64,000 bases of DNA, taken from Meridianimarinicoccus marinus. GTDB lineage: Bacteria; Pseudomonadota; Alphaproteobacteria; Rhodobacterales; Rhodobacteraceae. The stretch is from NCBI RefSeq assembly GCF_040689105.1, contig NZ_JBFBVU010000014.1:38942-102941 (forward strand), written 5' to 3'. A program made the position numbers and the translations under genes. This document shows, one piece after another, positions 24,980 through 33,155 of the stretch. Position 1 is the first letter of the stretch, and every line of letters starts with the position of its first letter. The notes beneath the pieces were generated by a model that made no database searches, was not told the origin of the DNA, and saw only the letters and a program-made list of their open reading frames with translations.

Positions 24980-25929
24980 TCGGCGATGATCCCGCCCTGA
25001 GTGGACCAATCGGCGAACCAGGTCCGGAACAGGTGATATTGCTGCTCGCAATAGTTGCGCTGCGCATCGGTCAGCGCGTCGGTCTCGTTGAAATGCAGGC
25101 GATAGTCGTCCTCGCCGTTCAGAACCAGCATGTGCTTGTAGTAGAGGATCAGGTCCGGGCCCTCGTCGAAGGTGGACAGCACGTGGATCGCTTCGGACAA
25201 CTCCAGCGCGCGCTGGCGCGCCTCGGCGTGGCCTTCGGCGGCTTTCTTGGACAGGCGCGCCAGCAACAGCGCCTCTTTCGGCAGGGCGCAGCCGATCCCG
25301 GTGATCGAGCCGGTGGCGCCGCAGTTGACGAAGCCGTGGTAGACCTCGGTATCGACGCCGACCATCAGGGTCACCTGATCGTCCTGGCTGGTGATGTGTT
25401 CCGCCGCGTAGCGCAGGTCGGCCTTGCCGCCGAATTCCTTGAAGCCGATCAGGTTCTTGTGCTCGGCCCGCAGCGAGAAGAACAGCTCGGCGCGGGTGGC
25501 GAACCCGTAGTAGGGGCTGTTGTAGATCACCGCCGGCACGTCCGGAGCCGCATCGAGGATGGCCTTGAAGTGGAACCGCTGTGCCGTGGCCGAGGTGCCG
25601 CGCGACAGCACGCGGGGGATCACCATCAGGCCAGCCGCACCGACGCTCTGGGCATGGGCGGCATGGGCGGCGGCGGACTTGGTGTTGACCGCGCCGGTGC
25701 CGACCACCACCGGAAGACCGGCGTCGACCAGGCGGGCGACGCCCTCCATGCGCTGTTCGTCGGTCAGCAGCGGCCAGTCGCCCATGGATCCGCAATAGAC
25801 CACAGCCGACATGCCCGCGTCGATCATCTCGCGGCCTTTCTTCACAAGGGCGTCGAAGTTCGGGGTGCGGTCGTCGTTGCAGGGGGTCATCAGGGCCGGC
25901 ATCGTGCCGGTGAAAATATTCGAGGACAT
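24970..25929 (-). CDS. DapA-family protein, probable pyrroline-4-hydroxy-2-carboxylate deaminase
   Basis: 319 residues of the dihydrodipicolinate synthase/N-acetylneuraminate lyase TIM barrel. The Schiff-base Lys is in IGFKEFGG near residue 165 and the catalytic Tyr in IYNSPYYG near 140. The usual GTTGE loop is CGSMGDW. In hydroxyproline operons this family removes ammonia and water from pyrroline-4-hydroxy-2-carboxylate to give alpha-ketoglutarate semialdehyde, substrate of the enzyme at 14041. It lies between the amino-acid ABC transporter and the epimerase. Confidence 0.88.
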   Translation of the reverse strand: MSSNIFTGTMPALMTPCNDDRTPNFDALVKKGREMIDAGMSAVVYCGSMGDWPLLTDEQRMEGVARLVDAGLPVVVGTGAVNTKSAAAHAAHAQSVGAAGLMVIPRVLSRGTSATAQRFHFKAILDAAPDVPAVIYNSPYYGFATRAELFFSLRAEHKNLIGFKEFGGKADLRYAAEHITSQDDQVTLMVGVDTEVYHGFVNCGATGSITGIGCALPKEALLLARLSKKAAEGHAEARQRALELSEAIHVLSTFDEGPDLILYYKHMLVLNGEDDYRLHFNETDALTDAQRNYCEQQYHLFRTWFADWSTQGGIIAECM

Positions 25930-25957
25930 CTTGGGCTCCGTTCACTTGAAGGTCAGT

Positions 25958-25972
25958 CCGCCCAGGGGGCGG
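25958..25972 (-). terminator. Small hairpin between transporter ATPase and DapA-family gene
   Basis: CCGCCC (25958-25963) and GGGCGG (25967-25972) form a tight 6-bp stem with a 3-base loop in the 62-base gap. It may lower expression of downstream genes rather than terminate. Confidence 0.35.
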
Positions 25973-25991
25973 CGTCAGAGAGGAAAAGGAC

Positions 25992-26714
25992 TCATCGCAC
26001 GTTGGCGAGGAATTTTCGGGTCTGTTCCGATTGGGCGTCGCCGAAGATCTGCGCGGGCGGCCCGATCTCTTCCATCACGCCCTTGTGGAAGAAGGCCACC
26101 CGGTCGGACACGTCGCGGGCAAAGCCCATCTCGTGGGTGACGCAGATCATCGTCATGCCCTCCTCAGCCAGCAGGCGCATGGTGTCCAGCACCTCGCCCA
26201 CAAGTTCGGGGTCCAGCGCCGAGGTGGCCTCGTCGAACAGCATGTAGGTCGGCTCCATCGCCAGCGCGCGGGCAATCGCCAGACGCTGCTGCTGGCCGCC
26301 GGACAGGGCACTGGGATAGACATCCAGCTTGTCGCCCAGACCGACGTGGTTGAGCTGACGGAATGCGATCTCGCGGGCCTGGTCCCGTGGCAGCTTCTTG
26401 ACGATCTTCAGGGCCAGTTCGACGTTCTGCTGTGCGGTCAGATGCGGAAAGCTGTTCCACTGCTGAAACACCATGCCCAGCTTCTGGCGCAGCTTGTTGA
26501 TGTCGGTGCCTTTGGCATGCACATCGGTGCCGTCGACGGTGACGCTGCCGCCCTGGATCGGTTCCAGCCCGTTGATGCAGTACAGCAGCGTGGACTTGCC
26601 GGAGCCGGAAGCACCGATGACGGACAGCACCTCGCCCTTTTCCACGTCCAGGTTGATCCCCTTGAGAACGTGCAGAGAGCCGAAATACTTGTGAAGGTCG
26701 CGGATGGAGATCAT
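25992..26714 (-). CDS. Polar amino-acid ABC transporter ATPase (HisP/GlnQ family)
   Basis: 240 residues: Walker A GASGSGKSTL near residue 34, signature LSGGQQQRLAIARAL near 138, Walker B YMLFDEATSALDPEL near 160 and the switch His in CVTHEMGFA near 195. The ATG at 26714 overlaps the permease stop by 4 bases. It powers uptake through the two permeases upstream. Hydroxyproline is the likely substrate from context; other polar amino acids cannot be excluded. Confidence 0.94.
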   Translation of the reverse strand: MISIRDLHKYFGSLHVLKGINLDVEKGEVLSVIGASGSGKSTLLYCINGLEPIQGGSVTVDGTDVHAKGTDINKLRQKLGMVFQQWNSFPHLTAQQNVELALKIVKKLPRDQAREIAFRQLNHVGLGDKLDVYPSALSGGQQQRLAIARALAMEPTYMLFDEATSALDPELVGEVLDTMRLLAEEGMTMICVTHEMGFARDVSDRVAFFHKGVMEEIGPPAQIFGDAQSEQTRKFLANVR

Positions 26715-27373
26715 TGGGCCCACCTGTTTTCAAGATGCGTGGCGTAACGGGACAGCGGATAGGACAATGCGAAATAGAACGCGCCCGCGACGGTCAGGAT
26801 CAGGAAGGGTTCCTGGGTCCGGGTAATGAGGATCTGGCTGGCTTTCAGCAGCTCGACATAGCCCAGCACCGAGACCAGCGCGCTGTCCTTCATCACGCCA
26901 AGCGCAACCCCGACCCACGAGGGGAAGACGGCGCGCCCGCCGATGGGCAGCACCACGTGGCGCAGGTCCTGCCAGTAGGTCATGCCAAGGCTGCGGGCGG
27001 CGCGGCGCATGGGCTGACCCACCGCTTCGATCCCGCCGCGGGCGACATTGGCGACCAGTGCGGCTGTGTAAATCGTCAGGATCACCAGCCCCGAGGCGAA
27101 GGGATCCAGGTTCAGCCCCACGATGGGCGCGAAGTTGTAGAACAGCACCAGCTGGATGATCAGCGGCACCGACCGGAAGATGTCGAGCACCGGGGCGATG
27201 GTCAGCGTGGCGATCCAGCGGCCCTCGTAGAGGATCCAGCCGAAGATCGCCCCCAGAACCGTGCCGATCGAGATCGACAGCACCGAGATCCAGAGCGTGC
27301 GCAGTGCCGCTTCGCCCAGAAACAGAAGGTCGTAGGGAGTGAAGCCGCTGAAGAAGGATTGCGTGGTTTCCAT
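26711..27373 (-). CDS. Polar amino-acid ABC transporter permease (second)
   Basis: 220 residues, about five membrane helices. The HisQ/HisM-family EAA loop is seen in GGIEAVGQPMRRAARSLGMT near residue 110. Together with the permease at 27383 it forms the heterodimeric channel. Nine bases separate the two genes, and the 3' end overlaps the ATPase start. Confidence 0.93.
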   Translation of the reverse strand: METTQSFFSGFTPYDLLFLGEAALRTLWISVLSISIGTVLGAIFGWILYEGRWIATLTIAPVLDIFRSVPLIIQLVLFYNFAPIVGLNLDPFASGLVILTIYTAALVANVARGGIEAVGQPMRRAARSLGMTYWQDLRHVVLPIGGRAVFPSWVGVALGVMKDSALVSVLGYVELLKASQILITRTQEPFLILTVAGAFYFALSYPLSRYATHLENRWAQ

Positions 27374-27382
27374 CCTGACCTC

Positions 27383-28045
27383 TCAGTACCGGAACAGCCG
27401 GGTGGCCAGCAGGCGCGAGGCCAGCAGGATCACCTTGACGATGACGTAGTAGATCACGGCGGTGACGGCGAAATATTCGAAGATGCGGAAGGTGCGGCTG
27501 GCGAAGAACTGGGTCTCGCCGCTGAGCTCGCGGAAGCCCACCAGCATACCCAGCGAGGACATCAGCACGGCCCAGACCATCTGGTTGGTGATCGGGTGAT
27601 AGACGATGCGGAAGACCTGCGGGATGATCACCCGCGTATAGGTCTGCCAGGGCGTCATGCCGAGGCTGCGGGCGGCGCGGACCTGGGTGTCGGGTACGGC
27701 CTGAAAGCCGCCGCGGAAGTTTTCCGCCAGATAGCCCGCGCAGTTGAAGGTCAGCCCGGTCAGCACGATCAGATAGGGCGACAGGTGCAGGCCGAAGGCG
27801 CCCAGCCCGAAGCCGAAGAAGAACAGCTGGAACAGCGCCGGGGTGTTGCGGGCCAGTTCGACCCATGACGTCGCGACCCAGCGCGCCGGACCCGTCATGT
27901 GCAGCCGGATCAGTGCCATGCACAGGCCAATGAGGATGCCCAGGATCATCGCCAGAACCGCGACCTGCAGGGTCAGCAAGGCCGCCTCCAGCAGATCCGG
28001 CAGGCTCTTCATCACGGGCCGCCAGTGGAAATTGTAGTCGAACAT
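27383..28045 (-). CDS. Polar amino-acid ABC transporter permease (first)
   Basis: 220 residues with five membrane helices; the EAA loop is FRGGFQAVPDTQVRAARSLGM near residue 110, slightly variant from the usual EAxRGG. ATG at 28045. Lies 59 bases after the binding-protein gene, with a hairpin in the gap. Confidence 0.93.
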   Translation of the reverse strand: MFDYNFHWRPVMKSLPDLLEAALLTLQVAVLAMILGILIGLCMALIRLHMTGPARWVATSWVELARNTPALFQLFFFGFGLGAFGLHLSPYLIVLTGLTFNCAGYLAENFRGGFQAVPDTQVRAARSLGMTPWQTYTRVIIPQVFRIVYHPITNQMVWAVLMSSLGMLVGFRELSGETQFFASRTFRIFEYFAVTAVIYYVIVKVILLASRLLATRLFRY

Positions 28046-28063
28046 GGGGGATGTGCTCCGGAC

Positions 28064-28087
28064 CCCTGCCGGACTGTGCCGACAGGG
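28064..28087 (-). terminator. Intra-operon hairpin after the amino-acid-binding-protein gene
   Basis: CCCTGCCGG (28064-28072) and CCGACAGGG (28079-28087) pair around 6 bases; the single mismatch is a G-U pair in the leftward RNA. Confidence 0.5.
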
Positions 28088-28104
28088 AAGGTTTCACGGA
28101 AGGC

Positions 28105-28905
28105 TCAGTACATCACGCCGGGAATGCGCAGCTCGGGTGCCTCGCCCCCGACGTAGTTGCCCCAGAGCTCCTGGTAGCGGCCGCTGCGTACCTGGTGGGT
28201 GATGAACAGGTTGAGATAGTTCAGCCAGGTCACATCCTCGCGCTTGCCCACGACCGAGGTGTAATCGGTGGTCCAGGGCATCCGCGGGCCGGGGTCGATG
28301 GTGTCATACTGCTGGGTGATCGGCAGTACGGCGGTGTTGGTGGTGATGCCGATGTCAGCCTTGCCCTGTGCGACGGCCAGGAACACTTCGTTCTCGGACT
28401 GGTAGCCCTGATAGTTGCCTTCCTCGCCCCATTCGGCGGCGATCTTCAGCCACTCCTGCTCGGGGACGGTGCCGACGGCGGCGGCGACGCGCTTGCCGCG
28501 AATGTCCTCGAAGCTTTCGATGCCGCTGTCTTTGTTCACGACGCCCTGCGCGTAATAGATGGCATAGGGAATGGTAAAGCCGACGGTGCGGGCGCGCGCC
28601 AGGCTGTCGGAGGTGGCCCCGAACACCACGTCGGCGCGCCCGGTCACGATCACCGGCAGACGCTCGGCCCAGGTCACCGGCAGAATCTCGGCCTCGACCT
28701 CAAGCGCTGCGGCAAGATCGTTGCAATAGTCCACGTCGTATCCGGCGGGCTGGTTCCTGGAATCGCGGTAGCCGATCGGCGGAAAGTCCAGAACCACCCC
28801 GCAGCGCAGCGTGCCCCGATCGACCACATCATCCAGGGTATCCGCGAAGGTCGGTGCCATCGACACCAGCGAGAGCGCCGCTGCGGCGGCCATTGTTTTT
28901 AGCAT
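28105..28905 (-). CDS. Polar amino-acid ABC transporter periplasmic binding protein
   Basis: 266 residues with a signal peptide (MLKTMAAAAALSLVSMAPTFA, then DTLDDV). The family 3 binding-protein pattern is GTLRCGVVLDFPPIGYRDSRNQPAGYDVD near residue 30, followed by GRADVVFGATSDSLARA and FEDIRGKRVAAAVGT. It binds a polar amino acid in the periplasm. GGAGG is 5 bases before ATG 28905; a longer open frame overlaps the operator region. It is the first gene of the leftward 12-gene hydroxyproline run. Confidence 0.92.
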   Translation of the reverse strand: MLKTMAAAAALSLVSMAPTFADTLDDVVDRGTLRCGVVLDFPPIGYRDSRNQPAGYDVDYCNDLAAALEVEAEILPVTWAERLPVIVTGRADVVFGATSDSLARARTVGFTIPYAIYYAQGVVNKDSGIESFEDIRGKRVAAAVGTVPEQEWLKIAAEWGEEGNYQGYQSENEVFLAVAQGKADIGITTNTAVLPITQQYDTIDPGPRMPWTTDYTSVVGKREDVTWLNYLNLFITHQVRSGRYQELWGNYVGGEAPELRIPGVMY

Positions 28906-28945
28906 TTTTGCCTCCATTGTTGGTGGTTGATTCGATACGGGATAA

Positions 28946-28973
28946 TGTATCCAAAATCCATACAAATTTTGGA
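28946..28973 (-). promoter_or_regulatory. GntR operator candidate upstream of the hydroxyproline transporter run
   Basis: TGTATCCAAAAT (28946-28957) is an exact reverse copy of 16385-16396 beside the GntR gene. TCCAAAAT (28950-28957) and ATTTTGGA (28966-28973) form a perfect 8-bp inverted repeat around 8 bases, and TGTAT/ATACA arms also flank it (28946-28964). It lies 41 bases upstream of the binding-protein ATG, where a promoter would be. Confidence 0.6.
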
Positions 28974-29161
28974 ATCCGCACGGAATCCGCGGTTTTGCCG
29001 TAAAACCGAGCGGAGCCTGCACGAATATTGGGCAGATCTGGCGTATACGCCTTCCGCCCCAGCCAAGACTGACCTTCTGGAAGGCGGTCGACCCGGTGGG
29101 TGGGTCGGCAGTGCCACGGGCAGGAAAATCCAGATCCGGGGCCGCGCCCGTGCCAAAGGGT

Positions 29162-29188
29162 TTGACAGGTCCGGAAAGCCTCCATAAC
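29162..29188 (+). promoter_or_regulatory. Candidate sigma-70 promoter of the Tct operon
   Basis: TTGACA (29162-29167) is a perfect -35 box. CATAAC (29183-29188) is a possible -10 box, with a 15-base spacer that is slightly short. The TetR-type palindrome follows at once. Confidence 0.5.
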
Positions 29189-29202
29189 CTACCACATGGT
29201 AG
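29189..29202. promoter_or_regulatory. TetR-type operator 1 (Tct operon)
   Basis: CTACCACATGGTAG: 5-base arms CTACC/GGTAG around 4 bases (the arms extend to 6). It sits between the -10 region and the GGAGGAG ribosome site, where a bound repressor would block transcription. The same arms recur twice at 35362-35397. Confidence 0.65.
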
Positions 29203-29219
29203 ATAGCGGAGGAGATACC

Positions 29220-30242
29220 ATGAAACACCTTACCAAGATCGCGGTGCTCGCGGCAGCCGGGGCAGCTTTTGCAGCGCCGCTCGCGGCAGACAACCACGGC
29301 TGGAAACCGGACCGTCCGATCAACATCATCGTGCCGTGGTCGGCCGGGGGATCGACCGATCAGGTGACCCGTGTGGTCGCGCCCATTCTTGAGGAGGCGC
29401 TGGGAACCGAGATCGTGGTGGTCAACCAGCCGGGCGCATCAGGCTCGACCGGGACACAGGCCGCGCTGGATGCGCCGCGTGACGGCTATACCTGGACTGC
29501 GAACGCCATTGCCAACAACGCCACCTATTCTGTAACCGGGCTGATCGAGAACACCTCGATCGACGACTACGAGATCTACCTGCATGTGGCCAATGTGCCG
29601 CTGGTCAGCGTCAACGCCGATGCGCCCTACAAGGATTTCCCGGAACTTCTTGCAGCCATGGCCAGCGGGTCGGTCACCGTGGGCACGGCCGGGGTGAACT
29701 CCTCGGGCGGCATGGCCCTTGCAGCGATCAAGGAAAGCGCCGAGGGCGATCTGTCAGGGGCGCGCATGATTGCCTATGACGGCGGCAACCCTGCCGTTAT
29801 CGCGGCAGCCAGCGGCGAAGTCGTGGCCACCACCCAGCTTGCGGTGGAACAGACCGAGATGATCCGCGCCGGTCGCCTGCGCCCGCTGGCGGTCCTGTCG
29901 GACACCCCGCTTGTGGTGGAAGGCATCGACCCGGTTCCGCCGATCACCGAGTTCATGCCCGACTTCGAAGTCGCCGCCGACTATTTCGGGGTCTTCATCC
30001 CGAAGGGCGCTCCGCAAGAGGTCTATGACACCGTCAACCAGGTCTGGCAGGACAAGGTGATGACCAGCGAAGCCCTGCAAAGCTATGCCACCGACCGCGG
30101 CGCGGTCTTTGCGCCCAGCTACGGCAAGGAAGCCTATGACCGGGCCATGCCGGTGGTGATCGCCGAGGCCTGCGCCCGCGTCACCCGTGGCGAGGCCGTT
30201 GTCGATCCGTCCGAGATCGGCATCACCTGCCCCGCGGAATAA
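29220..30242 (+). CDS. Tripartite tricarboxylate transporter binding protein (TctC family)
   Basis: 340 residues with a signal peptide (MKHLTKIAVLAAAGAAFAAPLAA). The TctC ligand loops are seen as INIIVPWSAGGSTDQVTR near residue 45 and VVNQPGASGSTGT near 75; these hold carboxylate ligands by backbone contacts. The start at ATG 29220 has GGAGGAG at 29208-29214. First gene of the rightward operon tctC-B-A, TIM barrel, enolase-family protein, TetR. The binding-protein family takes citrate, other organic acids and some aromatic acids; here a sugar acid is a reasonable guess because of the enzymes that follow. Confidence 0.92.
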   Translation: MKHLTKIAVLAAAGAAFAAPLAADNHGWKPDRPINIIVPWSAGGSTDQVTRVVAPILEEALGTEIVVVNQPGASGSTGTQAALDAPRDGYTWTANAIANNATYSVTGLIENTSIDDYEIYLHVANVPLVSVNADAPYKDFPELLAAMASGSVTVGTAGVNSSGGMALAAIKESAEGDLSGARMIAYDGGNPAVIAAASGEVVATTQLAVEQTEMIRAGRLRPLAVLSDTPLVVEGIDPVPPITEFMPDFEVAADYFGVFIPKGAPQEVYDTVNQVWQDKVMTSEALQSYATDRGAVFAPSYGKEAYDRAMPVVIAEACARVTRGEAVVDPSEIGITCPAE

Positions 30243-30252
30243 CCGCCCCCTC

Positions 30253-30280
30253 CGGGCGGGGCCGCATGGCCTCGCCCGGA
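30253..30280 (+). terminator. Intra-operon hairpin after tctC
   Basis: CCGGGCGGGGCC (30253-30264) and GGCCTCGCCCGG (30269-30280) form a 12-bp stem with one G-U pair and a GCAT loop, starting 11 bases after the tctC stop. Confidence 0.65.
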
Positions 30281-30326
30281 CTGCAGGCTTTCGGGCGCAA
30301 GCCCCGCAAAACGACAGGTGACTTCG

Positions 30327-30812
30327 ATGCGAATGGCCCAGGCGGACCGCCTTACGGCAGTGCTTCTTCTTGTGCTTGGACTGGCCCTTCTGGTCGGCGG
30401 CTATACCATGGATCGGCTGGAAATCCGGCAGATCCACCCGGCGTCCATCCCCGGTCTGGTGCCGATGATCCTGGGCGTCCTGCTGTCGATCTGCGCCATC
30501 CTGCTGTACCGGACATCCTATGCCGACGTGGAACGCAATGCGGCGCTGGTGTTTACCGGCGGCTCGTGGGGACGGCTGGCGACCACGGCCGTGATCTGCA
30601 CCCTCTATGCGCTGGGGCTGGTGGGCTGGCTGCCGTATTTCTGGGCCACCTTCATCTTTACACTGTGCTTCACACTGGCGTTTTCCTTCCCCCTCGGCGG
30701 CGACCGCCGGGCACAAGCGATCTCGGTCGCGGCGGGGCTGGTGCTGGCCTTCGGCGTGGCCCTGGGATCCGCGCTGCTGTTTGAAAAGCTGTTCCTGGTG
30801 CGCTTGCCATGA
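30327..30812 (+). CDS. Tripartite tricarboxylate transporter small membrane subunit (TctB family)
   Basis: 161 residues with four hydrophobic helices (AVLLLVLGLALLVGG, LVPMILGVLLSICAILL, YALGLVGWLPYFWATFIFTLCF, and the C-terminal helix). Layout and length match TctB. AGG lies 9 bases before ATG 30327; a GTG three codons earlier is also possible. The 3' end overlaps tctA by 4 bases. Confidence 0.9.
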   Translation: MRMAQADRLTAVLLLVLGLALLVGGYTMDRLEIRQIHPASIPGLVPMILGVLLSICAILLYRTSYADVERNAALVFTGGSWGRLATTAVICTLYALGLVGWLPYFWATFIFTLCFTLAFSFPLGGDRRAQAISVAAGLVLAFGVALGSALLFEKLFLVRLP

Positions 30813-32332
30813 GCGGGTTGGGCGATCTGATCACCGGGCTGGGCACCCTGCTGACCCCCGGTATGCTGTTTCACGCGGCCTGGGCGACGCTTCTGGGTAT
30901 TGTCGTCGGTTCGCTTCCCGGTCTGACGGCGACCATGGGTGTGGCCCTGATGACCACGCTGACCTATTCGCTGGATTCAACCACCGCCATCTTCGTGCTG
31001 ATCTGCATGTATGTCGGCGCGATCTACGGCGGCTCGCGCAGCGCCATCCTGCTGAACATTCCCGGCACCCCGGCCAGCGCGGCAACCTCGCTGGACGGCT
31101 ATCCTTTGGCCAAGGCGGGCCGGGCGGGATATGCCATGGGGCTGGCCACCGCCGGTTCGGCCCTTGGCACCGTCGCCGGGGTCATCATGCTGGTGCTGAT
31201 CGCGCCGCCGCTGGCCGAGGCCGCGCTGAACTTTGGCAGTTTCGAGTTTTTCTGGCTGGCGGTTTTCGGCATCCTGATCTCGGGCCAGCTGACCGCCGAC
31301 ACCACGCCGCTGAAAGGCTATATCGCCGGGATTCTGGGGCTGGCCGTGGCGATGATCGGCTCGGAAGGCATCCATGCGCATGTGCGGTTCAACATGGGGC
31401 TGTCCGACCTGAACGCCGGCATCGCCCTGATCCCGGCCATGGTCGGCGCCTTCGGCTTTGCCGAGGTGCTGACCGCCATGTGGAACCGGGCCGGAGAGCT
31501 TGCCGTCAAGAAGGATGCCAGCGACCGCACGATCCCGCATATGCGCGAAATCTGGCGCCACAAGTTCACCATCGCGCGGTCAGGCATCATCGGCACCATC
31601 GTCGGCATCATCCCCGGTGTGGGCGAGGATATCGGCGCCTGGGCCAGCTATGCGGCCGCGCGCAAAGCCTCAAAGGAAAAGGAAAAATTCGGCCACGGCA
31701 GTCACGAGGGGCTGATCGCGGCGGAAACCGGGAACTCGGCCGTCGTGCCCGGATCGCTGATCCCCGCCATCACGCTGGCGGTGCCGGGATCGGCCAGTTC
31801 GGCGGTTCTGATCGCGGCGCTGTTCATCCATGGCATCCGGCCCGGACCGCTGATCATGATCGAACAGCCGCAGTTCGTCGGCCTGATCAGCGCCATGGTC
31901 CTGATCGCGACGGTCTTCATGGCCTTTTACGGGCTGACCCTGACCAAGGCCTTCGTGCAGGTGCTGCGGGTGCCCTACAGCCGGTTGATGCCGGTGGTCT
32001 TCGTTCTGTGCGTGATCGGCACCTTCGCCCTGAGCCAGCGCATGTTCGACATCTGGATCATGGTCGCCTTCGGCCTGATCGGCTTTGTCCTGCGGCAGAT
32101 GAAATACCCGATGGCGCCGCTGGTGCTGGGGATCATCCTGGGCGATCTGCTGGACAAGAGCCTGCGGCGGGGCCTGACGCTCAGCGACGGCGACCTTGCG
32201 CCGTTCTTCACGCGGCCGGTGTCGGCGATCTTCGTGGCGCTGATCGTGGCCTCCATTGCCATGAACATCCCCCTGGTGCGCCGTCTGGCGCTGGCCCCCT
32301 TCCGCTGGATCGGAGCGCGGCTGAATGCTTGA
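30809..32332 (+). CDS. Tripartite tricarboxylate transporter large membrane subunit (TctA family)
   Basis: 507 residues, about 12 helices. The family signatures are GSLPGLTATMGVALMTTLTY near residue 32, YGGSRSAILLNIPGTPASAATSLDGYP near 75, and IIPGVGEDIGAWASYAAARK near 270. It is the main translocation subunit, coupled to the proton gradient. It overlaps tctB by 4 bases and the TIM-barrel gene by 8 bases, so carrier and enzyme are co-translated. Confidence 0.94.
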   Translation: MSGLGDLITGLGTLLTPGMLFHAAWATLLGIVVGSLPGLTATMGVALMTTLTYSLDSTTAIFVLICMYVGAIYGGSRSAILLNIPGTPASAATSLDGYPLAKAGRAGYAMGLATAGSALGTVAGVIMLVLIAPPLAEAALNFGSFEFFWLAVFGILISGQLTADTTPLKGYIAGILGLAVAMIGSEGIHAHVRFNMGLSDLNAGIALIPAMVGAFGFAEVLTAMWNRAGELAVKKDASDRTIPHMREIWRHKFTIARSGIIGTIVGIIPGVGEDIGAWASYAAARKASKEKEKFGHGSHEGLIAAETGNSAVVPGSLIPAITLAVPGSASSAVLIAALFIHGIRPGPLIMIEQPQFVGLISAMVLIATVFMAFYGLTLTKAFVQVLRVPYSRLMPVVFVLCVIGTFALSQRMFDIWIMVAFGLIGFVLRQMKYPMAPLVLGIILGDLLDKSLRRGLTLSDGDLAPFFTRPVSAIFVALIVASIAMNIPLVRRLALAPFRWIGARLNA

Positions 32333-33155
32333 TTTCACCCTGTGCAACGAATTGCTGGCAGGCGAAGGCAAGTCGCTGGGCGAACAGGCGCATATCGCGG
32401 CACAGCTGGGTTTTTGCGGGCTTGAACTGGATCCGGCGACGCTGGGCGAGACCCCGCATGCCCTTTCCGATGCGCGGATCGCGCGGATCCGGGGCGAGAT
32501 CGAGGCCGAGGGCGTGCGTGTCACCGGGTTGCACTGGCTGCTCAGCAGCTACGCCGGTGCCTCGATCACCGATCCCGCCGGGCAGGACCGCGCCCGTGAC
32601 ATCCTGTTGGGGATGGTCGATCTGTGCGCGGGGCTCGGCGGCACGGTGCTGGTCCACGGTTCGCCAAAGCAGCGGCTGCGGCCCGAGGGCCTGGACGATG
32701 CCGCGCTGATCTCGCATCTGGCCGAATTCTTCGCCCCCATTGCCGCCGCGGCCGAGCGCCGGGGCGTGACCTATTGCATCGAGCCGCTGTCGCGGGCCGA
32801 GGACCGGACGATCAACACCGTGGGGCAGGGGGTGGACCTTGTCTGCGCCATCGGCAGCGCCGCCTTTCGGACCATGATCGACATCAGCGCCGCCGGCCAG
32901 ACCGAAGCCCCGGTGGCCGACCTGATCCGGCACTGGGTGCCCAGCGGCATGATCGGCCACATTCACGCCAATGACACCAATCGCGGCGCGCCGGGCATGG
33001 GCGACGACCCGTTCCCCCAGATCGTCGCCGCCCTGGTCGAGACCGGCTGGGACCGGCCCATCGGGGTCGAACCCTTCCGCACCCTGATCGACGCCAGTGT
33101 GACCGCCGCGACCGGCATCGCCACCCTGAAAGCCTGTGAAAGGGCCGCTGCATGA
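32325..33155 (+). CDS. Sugar phosphate isomerase/epimerase (xylose-isomerase-like TIM barrel), first copy
   Basis: 276 residues of the AP-endonuclease-2 fold. Metal-ligand segments are YCIEPLSRAEDRTIN near residue 147 (Glu), MIDISAAG near 185 (Asp), GHIHANDTNRGAPG near 207 (His, Asp) and IGVEPF near 245 (Glu). Enzymes of this fold epimerise or isomerise keto-sugars and inositol derivatives. It overlaps tctA by 8 bases and the next gene by 4. The window has two further paralogs (37890, 41035), each in a different operon. Substrate unknown. Confidence 0.85.
   Translation: MLDFTLCNELLAGEGKSLGEQAHIAAQLGFCGLELDPATLGETPHALSDARIARIRGEIEAEGVRVTGLHWLLSSYAGASITDPAGQDRARDILLGMVDLCAGLGGTVLVHGSPKQRLRPEGLDDAALISHLAEFFAPIAAAAERRGVTYCIEPLSRAEDRTINTVGQGVDLVCAIGSAAFRTMIDISAAGQTEAPVADLIRHWVPSGMIGHIHANDTNRGAPGMGDDPFPQIVAALVETGWDRPIGVEPFRTLIDASVTAATGIATLKACERAAA

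Larger units (their letters stand above)
28906..29219. other. Divergent regulatory region between hydroxyproline run and Tct operon
   Basis: 314 bases without a gene. The left end (28930-28980) is AT-rich and holds the GntR-type operator candidate. The centre is GC-rich with nothing recognised. The right end holds a TTGACA promoter element and the TetR-type palindrome in front of the Tct operon. Confidence 0.65.

Noticed and set aside
29003..29160. Short ORF in the divergent regulatory region
   Set aside because: No ribosome site and no conserved-looking sequence; it covers GC-rich spacer between two operator regions.
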